Source: Acidimicrobiales bacterium | GTDB lineage: Bacteria > Actinomycetota > Acidimicrobiia > Acidimicrobiales > SZUA-35 | Assembly (NCBI GenBank): GCA_041394265.1 | Contig: JAWKIO010000005.1 | Coordinates: 62,001-126,000, forward strand | Reading direction: 5' to 3' | DNA: 64,000 bases | Part shown: in pieces, positions 8,626 through 15,572 of the stretch | Position numbering within the stretch: the first letter of the stretch is position 1 | Layout of the letters: every line of letters begins with the position of its first letter | Made by a program: the position numbers and the translations under genes | The notes under the pieces: model-generated | What the model was told of the DNA's origin: nothing | Databases searched by the model: none | Seen by the model: the letters and a program-made list of their open reading frames with translations, nothing else

Positions 8626-9189
8626 GTGGCTTCAACCAACCTCAAGTCCATCGGTGCCGCAGCGGCGCTGGCGCTCACGATCGGCCTCGGCGTGGGATCA
8701 CCGGCGGGTGCGGTCGACACCTACACGCCCTCCAGCCAGATCACGGTGTCGAACCCGACACCGAAGGCCGGCCAGTCGCTGACCCTGTCGGGCACCACCA
8801 CCCCGAACACGCTCGTGACCGTCACCATCACTGCCGGTTCGTCCACCCAGAGCCTCTCGGCTGCTGCGGCGACGACCATCACGCTCGGCTCGACCACTTC
8901 CGACGCGAACGGCGCCTACTCGCTCACCGTCACCGTGCCGTCCACCCTGTCGGCCGGTAGCTACGTGCTCGCCGCCAGCGCCAACAACACCGTGATCTCC
9001 TCGTCGAACCTCAGCGTCACCGCCGCCCAGACCACGACCACCACCACGACCCCGGCCGTCACCACCGAGAAGCTCGCCTTCACCGGTTCGGAGTCGGCCC
9101 CGATGGCCGGTGTGGCGCTTGCCATCATCGGCGCCGGTGGCGCCCTGGTCCTGCTCGCCCGTCGTTCGGACGAGCTCGAAACCAGCTGA
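8626..9189 (+). CDS. LAFTG-anchored Ig-like surface protein
   Basis: 187 aa exported protein starting with GTG behind an AAAGGA ribosome site. The signal peptide ends near residue 28 (GSPAGAVD). A beta-sandwich domain (about 30-130; NPTPKAGQSLTLSG, then SLTVTVPSTLSAGSYVLAA) is followed by a Thr-rich linker, LAFTG at 150-154, a hydrophobic helix and a short tail. LAxTG is the signal favoured by class E sortases, whereas its paralogue at 5502 carries LPVTG. A strong hairpin terminator follows at once, so it is probably monocistronic. Confidence 0.8.
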   Translation: MASTNLKSIGAAAALALTIGLGVGSPAGAVDTYTPSSQITVSNPTPKAGQSLTLSGTTTPNTLVTVTITAGSSTQSLSAAAATTITLGSTTSDANGAYSLTVTVPSTLSAGSYVLAASANNTVISSSNLSVTAAQTTTTTTTPAVTTEKLAFTGSESAPMAGVALAIIGAGGALVLLARRSDELETS

Positions 9190-9221
9190 CCCGAACCCTT
9201 CGGGGTTCTATCCGAATCCGG

Positions 9222-9261
9222 CACCCGTCGGCGAGCTCCTCCCCCTGCTCGCCGGCGGGTG
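9222..9261 (+). terminator. Long-stem intrinsic-type terminator
   Basis: A 15-bp stem with one G-T wobble (CACCCGTCGGCGAGC with GCTCGCCGGCGGGTG) and a 10-nt loop, followed by a weak T run (CCGTTTTGG). A small AACCC-TTCG-GGGTT hairpin lies just before it. The most upstream GTG of the next reading frame (9259) lies in the 3' arm, so that start is unlikely. Confidence 0.8.
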
Positions 9262-9366
9262 TCGTCCGTTTTGGCTGCGATCGCCGGCCTCGGTGTCGGG
9301 CCACAAGATCAGGCTCGAGTCGAGCGCCGGTCGAGAAATCGTCAAGAAACTCGACCGATCACCCTC

Positions 9367-10368
9367 ATGACGCCCGAGTCGGCTCCGAGGTTGTTGTCCG
9401 TGACCACGCTGTTCAGCCATCCTCGTCAGCCACGCCGCAACACCACTGCCTCCACTGTCCCGGCCGCTCCGACCCGCCCAACGACTCGCCGTCCTGTCAG
9501 TCCGACGGCCCCGCCGGTGTCCGGCGCGCTGCAGCGCCCCCGCATCGACGATCCCCAGCCGAGTCGCGCCGACGCCGTTCCCTCGTTCATCCCACCGTCG
9601 GACAACTCGGTGTCCCGTGCGGCGGCCACGGCCACCGTCGGGCTCGAACTGCGCTCACCCGCTGCGAGCTGGGACGCCATCGCCGCCACCTCGCGCCAGA
9701 TCAGCCGATCCGAGGCCACCTCGATCCCGAGCGACATCGCCGGCCTCGACCGTCGCACGCGCATCATGGTCCGTGGCTTCGATCTGGTGGCGTCGTCGAT
9801 GCTGATCGTCGTGACGCTGCCGCTCATGGTGCTCGTGGCCCTGTTGGTCGCCGTCTCCTCCCGAGGCCCGGTCCTCTACCTGTCGTGGCGGATCGGCCGT
9901 GGCGGCAGGATCTTCGGCTGCGTCAAGTTCCGCACGATGACCCGCGACGCCGATGCCGTGCTGCCTCACCTCCTCGCCGCCAACCGGCACCTGGCCAACG
10001 AGTTCCGTTCGTCGCACTCGCTGCGCCACGATCCCCGTGTGACTCGGGTCGGCAAAGTGCTGCGCCGCACCCACCTCGACGAACTGCCGCAACTGTTCAA
10101 CGTGCTGTTCGGCCGCATGAGCCTCGTCGGCCCCCGCCCAATCGTCCCCAAGGAGATGGGGCTCTACGGCCCGTCGCTGTCGAAGACCCTGACGGTCAAG
10201 CCCGGCATCACCGGCGCCTGGCAGGTGTCGAAGCGACTCGGGTGCTACGCCGGGCGGGTCGAGACCGACGTGCGCTACGTCGGGCGCCGCAGCCTCGCTC
10301 GCGACCTGTGGATCTGTGTGCGGACCGCGCTGCTCGTGATCGGCATCGGTCGACGCCCGAACCGCTGA
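9367..10368 (+). CDS. Sugar transferase (undecaprenyl-phosphate glycosyl-1-phosphate transferase family)
   Basis: About 333 aa from the ATG at 9367. The first 120 residues look disordered (Pro/Thr/Arg rich). One membrane helix (MLIVVTLPLMVLVALLVAVS) leads into the bacterial sugar transferase domain with CVKFRTMTRDAD, HLDELPQLFNVLFG, MSLVGPRPI and KPGITGAWQVS. The enzyme would move a sugar-1-phosphate onto undecaprenyl phosphate, the first step of exopolysaccharide or wall-glycan assembly. The convergent neighbour encodes the matching chain-length/tyrosine-kinase protein. The frame is open to 9259, but that start lies inside the preceding terminator; no clear ribosome site is seen at 9367. Confidence 0.88.
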   Translation: MTPESAPRLLSVTTLFSHPRQPRRNTTASTVPAAPTRPTTRRPVSPTAPPVSGALQRPRIDDPQPSRADAVPSFIPPSDNSVSRAAATATVGLELRSPAASWDAIAATSRQISRSEATSIPSDIAGLDRRTRIMVRGFDLVASSMLIVVTLPLMVLVALLVAVSSRGPVLYLSWRIGRGGRIFGCVKFRTMTRDADAVLPHLLAANRHLANEFRSSHSLRHDPRVTRVGKVLRRTHLDELPQLFNVLFGRMSLVGPRPIVPKEMGLYGPSLSKTLTVKPGITGAWQVSKRLGCYAGRVETDVRYVGRRSLARDLWICVRTALLVIGIGRRPNR

Positions 10369-10374
10369 GTTCGC

Positions 10375-10391
10375 AGACCCCGAGGGGCTGA
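10375..10391. terminator. Short hairpin between convergent genes
   Basis: CAG(A)CCC - CGAG - GGGCTG forms a small stem with one bulged A between the sugar transferase stop and the kinase stop. It is weak but well placed. Confidence 0.4.
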
Positions 10392-10392
10392 C

Positions 10393-12048
10393 TCAGTTGG
10401 CCCGTTCCCGGCTGCTGTAGCCGAGGCTCTCGATCGCCACTGGCGCCGAGGACTTCGGCCCACCGTTCGCCGACGGACCACCGCCGGCGATCTTGGCCGC
10501 TTCCTTCTTGGCCTGCTCGATCTCGGCGTGTTCCTTCTGGTTGTAGTAGCCGTAGCCGTACTGGCCATACAGCGACTCTTCCTTCACACCGACCAGGACC
10601 ACACCGATCACGTTGCCGCCGACCTGTTCGATCCCGGCGACCGCCCGAGCCAGACTCTCCTTGGTGGTGGTGCCGGCAGCGGCAACCATGACCACGCCGT
10701 CGACGTTGCGAGACATCAGCAACGAATCCGACACCGGAAGGAGCGGCGGCGCGTCGAGGAGCACGAGATCGGCGACCTGCGACAAGGCGTCGACCGCCCC
10801 GATGAACTCGCGAGTGGCCACGAAGTCGGCCGGGTTCGGCGGCTTCGAGCCGGCGGTGAAGACCGCCATCGTGCCGTCGTCGTTGCGGAATGCCAGCTGC
10901 TCGAGCGGGACGTCTTCGATGATGTGGTTCGACAGGCCCGGCTCGGCCGGCACATCGAGCGCCTGGTGAAGACGGGGCTTGCGGAAGTCGACGTCGGCCA
11001 GCACCACCAGCATCTCGGGATTGGCCAGCGCATAGGCCAGGTTGACCGACGTGGTGGTCTTGCCCTCGGACGCGTTGGCGCTCGTGATCAGCAGGGTGTT
11101 GACCGACTTGTTCATCAGTGAGAACTGGAGCGAGGTGGCGACGCGGCGATAGGCGTCGGCGACCGGTGAGTCGTCATGGTCGCGGCTGGAGAGCGCCAGC
11201 TCGAAGCCCGACATCCAACGGCCGGCGAGCGGAATCTGGCCCAGCACTGGGAGCCCGGTGACGGCGGTGATGTCGTCGGCCGTCTTGATGGTCTTGTCGA
11301 ACGATTCCGCTGCGAGGGCGGCGGCCACGCCGAGCACCCCACCGGCCACGATGCCGAGCAGGATCGTGCGCCACAGCGGCGCACCGGACTCGGTGTCGGG
11401 CGGGCTGGCCACCACGTAGACCTTGGCGGTGCCGGCCGATGCCGTCTCGGCCTGGAGCTCGAGCCGCAACAGCTGGCTGTTGACCTCGGAGCGCTGATCG
11501 ATCAGGAACTGCTTCTGATCGTTGCCGTCGCGCAGCCGGGCGATCTCGTCGTTCAACGAGTCGCGCTTGTCTTCCAGCACGGCGATTCGGGTGTCGATGC
11601 TGCTGCGAGCCTCGTTCTGCTTGGTCTCGACGTAGGCCGTGGCCCAGGTGTTGGCCCACTCAGCCGATTTCTCCGGCGTGTTCGCCGTGGCCGTGAAGTC
11701 GAGGTAGTCCGAGTCGGCGACCGCCGTGATGCCGATGCCCCTCGGGAGGAACCCGAGCAGCTCCTCGACGCGAGCCTCGACGGCGTCGGTCTTGGCGAAG
11801 TTGATCTCGTTCTCGATCCGTCGGGACTGGACCTGGACGTTGGTGCTCGACCCACCCAGGATCTCCTCATCGGCGGAGTCGACGAGGCCGACCGTGGCCG
11901 TGGCGGTGTACTGGGGTTCGGACCGCAGACCGAGTGCCGTCGCCGCTGCTGCGAGGAGAACGATCGGCGCCAGGAACCAGATCCAACGCCGCCGAAGGAT
12001 GGACACATAGTCTTCGAGCGTGAGCTCTTGGGCCGCGGGCTGTGTCAC
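10393..12048 (-). CDS. Polysaccharide co-polymerase / bacterial tyrosine kinase (Wzz-BY-kinase fusion)
   Basis: 551 aa inner-membrane protein. It has an N-terminal Wzz domain with a helix near residues 18-40 (IWFLAPIVLLAAAATAL), a periplasmic coiled coil (about 150-195) and a second helix near 215-235. The cytoplasmic kinase has Walker A in ASEGKTTTSVNLA, Walker A' in VVLADVDFRKP and Walker B in LVLLDAPPLL. Near the C-terminus is a tyrosine cluster, YGQYGYGYYNQ, the expected autophosphorylation site. It would control polymer length and export together with the convergent sugar transferase. GTG start; TACAGT lies 7 bases upstream. Confidence 0.92.
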   Translation of the reverse strand: MTQPAAQELTLEDYVSILRRRWIWFLAPIVLLAAAATALGLRSEPQYTATATVGLVDSADEEILGGSSTNVQVQSRRIENEINFAKTDAVEARVEELLGFLPRGIGITAVADSDYLDFTATANTPEKSAEWANTWATAYVETKQNEARSSIDTRIAVLEDKRDSLNDEIARLRDGNDQKQFLIDQRSEVNSQLLRLELQAETASAGTAKVYVVASPPDTESGAPLWRTILLGIVAGGVLGVAAALAAESFDKTIKTADDITAVTGLPVLGQIPLAGRWMSGFELALSSRDHDDSPVADAYRRVATSLQFSLMNKSVNTLLITSANASEGKTTTSVNLAYALANPEMLVVLADVDFRKPRLHQALDVPAEPGLSNHIIEDVPLEQLAFRNDDGTMAVFTAGSKPPNPADFVATREFIGAVDALSQVADLVLLDAPPLLPVSDSLLMSRNVDGVVMVAAAGTTTKESLARAVAGIEQVGGNVIGVVLVGVKEESLYGQYGYGYYNQKEHAEIEQAKKEAAKIAGGGPSANGGPKSSAPVAIESLGYSSRERAN

Positions 12049-12055
12049 CGGCGGA

Positions 12056-12061
12056 ACTGTA
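12056..12061 (-). promoter_or_regulatory. -10 element TACAGT, leaderless-type, for the BY-kinase
   Basis: Minus-strand TACAGT with a 7-base spacer to the GTG at 12048. Confidence 0.5.
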
Positions 12062-12253
12062 GCCCGGAACTCTGCTCGTGAGAACGACGGGTGCCACCCT
12101 CACCCAGCGTGAGCGACGCCACACGCTCACCCTCGGTGGCATTACCCCTGACCAGGGAGTACGTGAGAGCGCAGGATGCGGGACCGTTGCATTCTCGTTG
12201 CTCACTCTGACCCCGTGCCGGCCGGATCCGACCGGCGTGAACCACCGCATTGC

Positions 12254-12289
12254 TTGGACGTCCACGGAAATTCTTGCGTGGACGTCCAA
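12254..12289 (+). promoter_or_regulatory. Double palindromic operator upstream of 3-hydroxyacyl-CoA dehydrogenase
   Basis: Two copies of the 10-bp perfect palindrome TGGACGTCCA (12255-12264 and 12279-12288) lie 24 bp apart. They are embedded in a perfect 12-bp inverted repeat, TTGGACGTCCAC and GTGGACGTCCAA, around a 12-nt AT-richer spacer. The second copy ends 31 bases before the ATG at 12320. The layout suggests cooperative binding of two dimers of a TetR-like or similar repressor; the regulator is not adjacent. Confidence 0.75.
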
Positions 12290-12319
12290 CCTTTCTCGTC
12301 CGGTGCCAGACTCTCCCCC

Positions 12320-13204
12320 ATGGCTTCTCCTGACACCACCCTCGATCGTCCCATCGGCAAGCTCGGCGTGATCGGCGCTGGATTGATGGGCTCGGGCATC
12401 GCCGAGGTCTCGGCCCGTGCCGGCATCGACACCATCGTCATCGAGGCCAGCGAAGAAGCGGCCAAGGCCGGTCGGAGCCGACTCGAGAAGTCGCTCGATC
12501 GGGCCGTCAAGGCCGGCAAGATGGACGTCGCCGATCAGGTCAAGACCCTCGACTCGCTGGTGTTCACCTCGAAGATCGGTTCGCTGGAAGACCGCGACAT
12601 GGTGATCGAAGCAATCATCGAGAACGAGAATGCCAAGACCTCGGTGTTCCGTCAGCTCGACGACATCGTTGCCTCCACCGACGCAGTGCTCGCCTCCAAC
12701 ACCTCGTCGATCCCGATCATGAAGCTCGCCATGGCCACCAAGCGGCCCGAGCACGTCATCGGCATCCACTTCTTCAACCCGGTGCCGGTGCTCCACCTGG
12801 TCGAGTTGGTCACCTCGCTCCACACCTCCGACCAGACCCAGAAGATCGCCCAGGACTTCTCGGCCGGTCAGCTCGGCAAGCGGGTCATCCACTCCAAGGA
12901 CCGGGCCGGCTTCATCGTCAACGCCCTCCTGATCCCCTACATCCTGTCGGCCGTTCGGATGTTCGAGTCGGGCTTCGCCTCGAAGGAAGACATCGATCAG
13001 GGCATGGTCACCGGCTGTGCCCACCCGATGGGCCCGCTCGCTCTGGCCGACCTCATCGGTCTCGACACCACCATGGCGGTGGCCGAGTCGCTCTACGAGG
13101 AGTTCAAGGAGCAGCTGTACGCGCCGCCGCCACTGCTGGCTCGTATGTGCGAGGCGGGCCTACTCGGCCGCAAGACCGGGCGCGGGTTCTACGACTACCA
13201 CTGA
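12320..13204 (+). CDS. 3-hydroxyacyl-CoA (3-hydroxybutyryl-CoA) dehydrogenase
   Basis: 294 aa NAD-dependent enzyme that oxidises L-3-hydroxyacyl-CoA to 3-ketoacyl-CoA in beta-oxidation or butyrate-type metabolism. The Rossmann motif GAGLMGSG is at residues 19-26. The catalytic region is seen in IGIHFFNPVPVLHLVELV (His followed by Asn-Pro), with the dimerising C-terminal domain containing DRAGFIVNALLIPYI and HPMGPLALADLIGLD. The ATG at 12320 gives the family's usual length; the upstream open frame (from 12176) runs through the operator region. The 3' end overlaps the convergent rarD-like gene by 45 bases. Confidence 0.93.
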   Translation: MASPDTTLDRPIGKLGVIGAGLMGSGIAEVSARAGIDTIVIEASEEAAKAGRSRLEKSLDRAVKAGKMDVADQVKTLDSLVFTSKIGSLEDRDMVIEAIIENENAKTSVFRQLDDIVASTDAVLASNTSSIPIMKLAMATKRPEHVIGIHFFNPVPVLHLVELVTSLHTSDQTQKIAQDFSAGQLGKRVIHSKDRAGFIVNALLIPYILSAVRMFESGFASKEDIDQGMVTGCAHPMGPLALADLIGLDTTMAVAESLYEEFKEQLYAPPPLLARMCEAGLLGRKTGRGFYDYH

Positions 13205-14098
13205 GCCCGGTTCGGTTCGTTCGGTCGGTACGACGGCGGCACGGGGCCGTCGTCGCCAGCCGTCGTAGGCGAAGATCACGAGTCCCACCCAGATGACGGC
13301 GAAGCCGGCGAAACGTCCGGCCGTCACTCGCTCGTCGAACACGAACGCGCCCAACACGAACTGCATCAGCGGGTTGATGTAGAGCAAGATGCCGACCGCG
13401 CTCAGCGGGATCGATCGGGCAGCCGCCGCGAACAGCAGCAGCGGAGTGACCGTGACGATCCCGGCGGTGAGCAGTACGGCGAAGCGCCAACCACCGGGAA
13501 CGACGAGTTCGCCGGCGGCGGCCCGAGAGCCGAGGAACAGCGAGGCGGGCACGGCAAGAAGGACCACCTCACTGGCCAGCCCCTCGATCGAGGGCAGCGG
13601 CGAGAGCTTGCGCACCAGGCCGTAGAGCCCGAACGATCCGGCAAGGGTGAACGCGATCCACGGCACGACGCCGGCCTCGATCGTCAGCACGGCGACACCG
13701 ACCGCTGCGAACGCCACCGCCAGCCACTGCCACGACGTGAGCCGTTCCCGCAGCACCACCATGGCGAGGACGACCGAGACGAGTGGGGTCATGAAGTAGC
13801 CGAGGCTCGATTCGACGACCCGGTCGACGGCCACGGCATAGAGGAAGGCGAGCCAGTTCGTGCCGATCAGCAGGGCCGACACAGCGTGCACGGCGAGCGT
13901 GCGACGATCACCGAACGCCCGGCGCAGGTCGACCCGGGTGGTGAGGAGGCCCGCCGCTCCGAGCATGACGGCCGAGATCGTGACCCGGTAGGCCACGATC
14001 TGGTTCGACGGAATCTCCGACAGGAGCTTCCAGTACAGCGGGAAGAGACCCCACAACAGATAGGCGACGATCGCCTGGACGTAGCCTCGCTCGGTCAC
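13160..14098 (-). CDS. rarD: EamA-family transporter, RarD type
   Basis: 312 aa with about ten hydrophobic segments in two EamA repeats. The N-terminus (VQAIVAYLLWGLFPLYWKLL) and the block VAYRVTISAVMLG are characteristic of RarD proteins. RarD is a drug/metabolite-family permease named from chloramphenicol phenotypes; its physiological substrate is not settled. The start is a GTG with TAGCGT 6 bases upstream. The last 45 bases are antisense to the end of the dehydrogenase gene, so both stops are close and no terminator fits between them. Confidence 0.87.
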   Translation of the reverse strand: MTERGYVQAIVAYLLWGLFPLYWKLLSEIPSNQIVAYRVTISAVMLGAAGLLTTRVDLRRAFGDRRTLAVHAVSALLIGTNWLAFLYAVAVDRVVESSLGYFMTPLVSVVLAMVVLRERLTSWQWLAVAFAAVGVAVLTIEAGVVPWIAFTLAGSFGLYGLVRKLSPLPSIEGLASEVVLLAVPASLFLGSRAAAGELVVPGGWRFAVLLTAGIVTVTPLLLFAAAARSIPLSAVGILLYINPLMQFVLGAFVFDERVTAGRFAGFAVIWVGLVIFAYDGWRRRPRAAVVPTERTEPGSVVVVEPAPGLAAE

Positions 14099-14104
14099 CA
14101 GGGC

Positions 14105-14110
14105 ACGCTA
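14105..14110 (-). promoter_or_regulatory. -10 element TAGCGT, leaderless-type, for rarD
   Basis: Minus-strand TAGCGT, 6-base spacer to the GTG at 14098. Confidence 0.5.
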
Positions 14111-14177
14111 GTGGCCGAGCCGACCGAAACGATTCGGCGGCCCGGCAGCGCTGTCAGTCAGCGATGGGGCGCAGTCG

Positions 14178-14885
14178 TCAGCGGCGGCTGAAGATCCGCA
14201 GCACGTACCAGAACATGGTCATCAGCGAGGCGAACAGGCTGACGGCCGCCCCGACGTGGGCCCAGGCCGGGTAGGTGCGGATGATGTTCTGGGTCTGGTA
14301 GAGGATCGAGGCGCCGGTGAGGGCGACCATGCCGAGGCTGAACCACAGGCCGAGGTTGAGGCCGAACAGCACGGCGGCACCGATCAGGACGAGGGCCATG
14401 ATGCCGCCGAACATGATCATCGGGCGCATGAACGACAGGTCCTTGCGGGTGATCATCCCGACGATGGTGAGGCCGATGAACCCGGCGACGGTGACCACGG
14501 CGGCTTGTGCGACCGTGCCGGCTCCCTCGCCCTGGGTGTTGAACACCATGTAGAGGAACGGGGCGAAGATGAGCGCCTCGGCGCCGGCCATGCCGAACAG
14601 GCCGGCGTACTGCATGCCCGGATTGGCGAGGTTGTGGGCCGACTGGCTGGCCAGCCACTGCACCACCATGAACCCGCCGAGGATGAGCAGCCAGATGGCG
14701 CTGCTGCCCGAGATCAGGTTGTAGAGCCCCTCGGCGGCGCCGACCATGAACAGGACGGTCTCGAACGCCATGAACGCCAAGACGGCGAGGGCGACGTGCT
14801 GGTAGACCCGGACGAGGAAGGCACCCCGGGTGTCCTCGTCGGCCGTGATGACCGGAGCATTGCTGAGTGGACTGGCGTACGCCAT
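14178..14885 (-). CDS. Bax1 inhibitor-1/YccA-like membrane protein
   Basis: 235 aa, seven predicted membrane helices from about residue 25 onward (VALAVLAFMAFETVLFMVG, WLLILGGFMVVQWLA, EALIFAPFLYMVF, AVVTVAGFIGLTIVGM, IMFGGIMALVLIGAAVL and others). The order and the GLTIVGMITRKDL and YQTQNI segments fit the BI-1-like family, whose members act as pH-sensitive Ca2+ leak channels or protease modulators; bacterial roles are poorly defined. The ATG at 14885 is chosen for a clear AGGAGG site (14895-14900) 9 bases upstream; the longer frame to 14975 adds a non-family N-terminus. Confidence 0.85.
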   Translation of the reverse strand: MAYASPLSNAPVITADEDTRGAFLVRVYQHVALAVLAFMAFETVLFMVGAAEGLYNLISGSSAIWLLILGGFMVVQWLASQSAHNLANPGMQYAGLFGMAGAEALIFAPFLYMVFNTQGEGAGTVAQAAVVTVAGFIGLTIVGMITRKDLSFMRPMIMFGGIMALVLIGAAVLFGLNLGLWFSLGMVALTGASILYQTQNIIRTYPAWAHVGAAVSLFASLMTMFWYVLRIFSRR

Positions 14886-14894
14886 CGAGACGAA

Positions 14895-14921
14895 CCTCCT
14901 GTGGGGATTGCGTGCATCGTA
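14895..14921 (-). promoter_or_regulatory. Ribosome site AGGAGG and -10 TACGAT for the BI-1-like gene
   Basis: AGGAGG (14895-14900) precedes the ATG at 14885, and TACGAT (14916-14921) lies about 30 bases upstream, giving a short leader. It fixes the start codon of this gene. Confidence 0.6.
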
Positions 14922-14982
14922 CAACCACGTACCGGGCCGCGAAGGTTCCAGCCGGGCGAGGATTTTTGCGGGCAATGCCGCC

Positions 14983-14988
14983 TATGGT
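14983..14988 (+). promoter_or_regulatory. -10 element TATGGT, leaderless-type, for the Fur-family regulator
   Basis: TATGGT with a 7-base spacer to the ATG at 14996. It is divergent from the BI-1-like promoter within 110 bases. Confidence 0.5.
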
Positions 14989-14995
14989 CTGAGCC

Positions 14996-15469
14996 ATGGT
15001 CGGCCACGCAGCACCAGGACTCGACGTGAGCGAGATCCACGAAGTCGCCGTCGCACGGCTCGGGCACCTCGACCAGCGCTACACCGCCAACCGCAAGACC
15101 ATCGTCGCGGCCCTGGCCTCGTCCGACACCCCGCTCACCATCGGTGAACTCCTCGACACCGACGGAGGGTTGTCGCAGAGTTCGACCTACCGGAACCTCG
15201 CCGTGTTGGAGGAAGCCGGTGTGGTGCATCGCATCGTCACCGCCGCCGACCACGCCCGCTTCGAGCTCACCGAAGACGTCACCGGCACCCACCACCATCA
15301 CCTGGTGTGTACCGGCTGCGGGATCGTCCTCGACGTCACCCTGCCCGACCCCGTCGAGGAGCAGCTGCACGCGGCGTTGTCGGCCGCCGCTGCGGCCGAG
15401 GGCTTCACCGGCGCCCACCACCGGGTCGACCTGGTCGGCACCTGCCGCACCTGCACCCCCGCCCCCTGA
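14996..15469 (+). CDS. Fur-family metal-responsive repressor
   Basis: 157 aa dimeric DNA-binding repressor. The winged helix occupies about residues 15-85 (LTIGELLDTDGGLSQSSTYRNLAVLEEAGVV, with the Fur recognition helix SSTYRNLAVLEEAG). The C-terminal metal-binding dimerisation domain contains THHHHLVCTGCG and a second CRTC pair, forming the structural zinc site. The His-rich block supports a regulatory metal site, but whether it senses iron, zinc, nickel or peroxide is not determinable here. It is divergent from the BI-1-like gene and convergent with the selenoprotein-like redoxin gene; both are possible targets, but no operator was recognised. Confidence 0.9.
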   Translation: MVGHAAPGLDVSEIHEVAVARLGHLDQRYTANRKTIVAALASSDTPLTIGELLDTDGGLSQSSTYRNLAVLEEAGVVHRIVTAADHARFELTEDVTGTHHHHLVCTGCGIVLDVTLPDPVEEQLHAALSAAAAAEGFTGAHHRVDLVGTCRTCTPAP

Positions 15470-15476
15470 CCACCCC

Positions 15477-15562
15477 ACCGTTCTCGAGAGCCAGAGCGTC
15501 AGTTCTGACGCTTTCGCTCTCCAGAACGAGGGCGATTGACGCTCAGGCTCTCAGGAACTGAC
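15477..15562. repeat. Interspersed hairpin repeat, family 1, copy 1
   Basis: 86-base unit beginning ACCGTTCTCGAGAGCC. It contains the arm GAGAGCCAGAGCGTCA, an inverted copy with two mismatches, and a third partial inverted arm. It matches the copy at 16714-16799 without gaps at roughly 80% identity by eye. It lies between two convergent genes, so it may also act as a terminator. Confidence 0.75.
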
Positions 15563-15572
15563 GGCGGACCGC

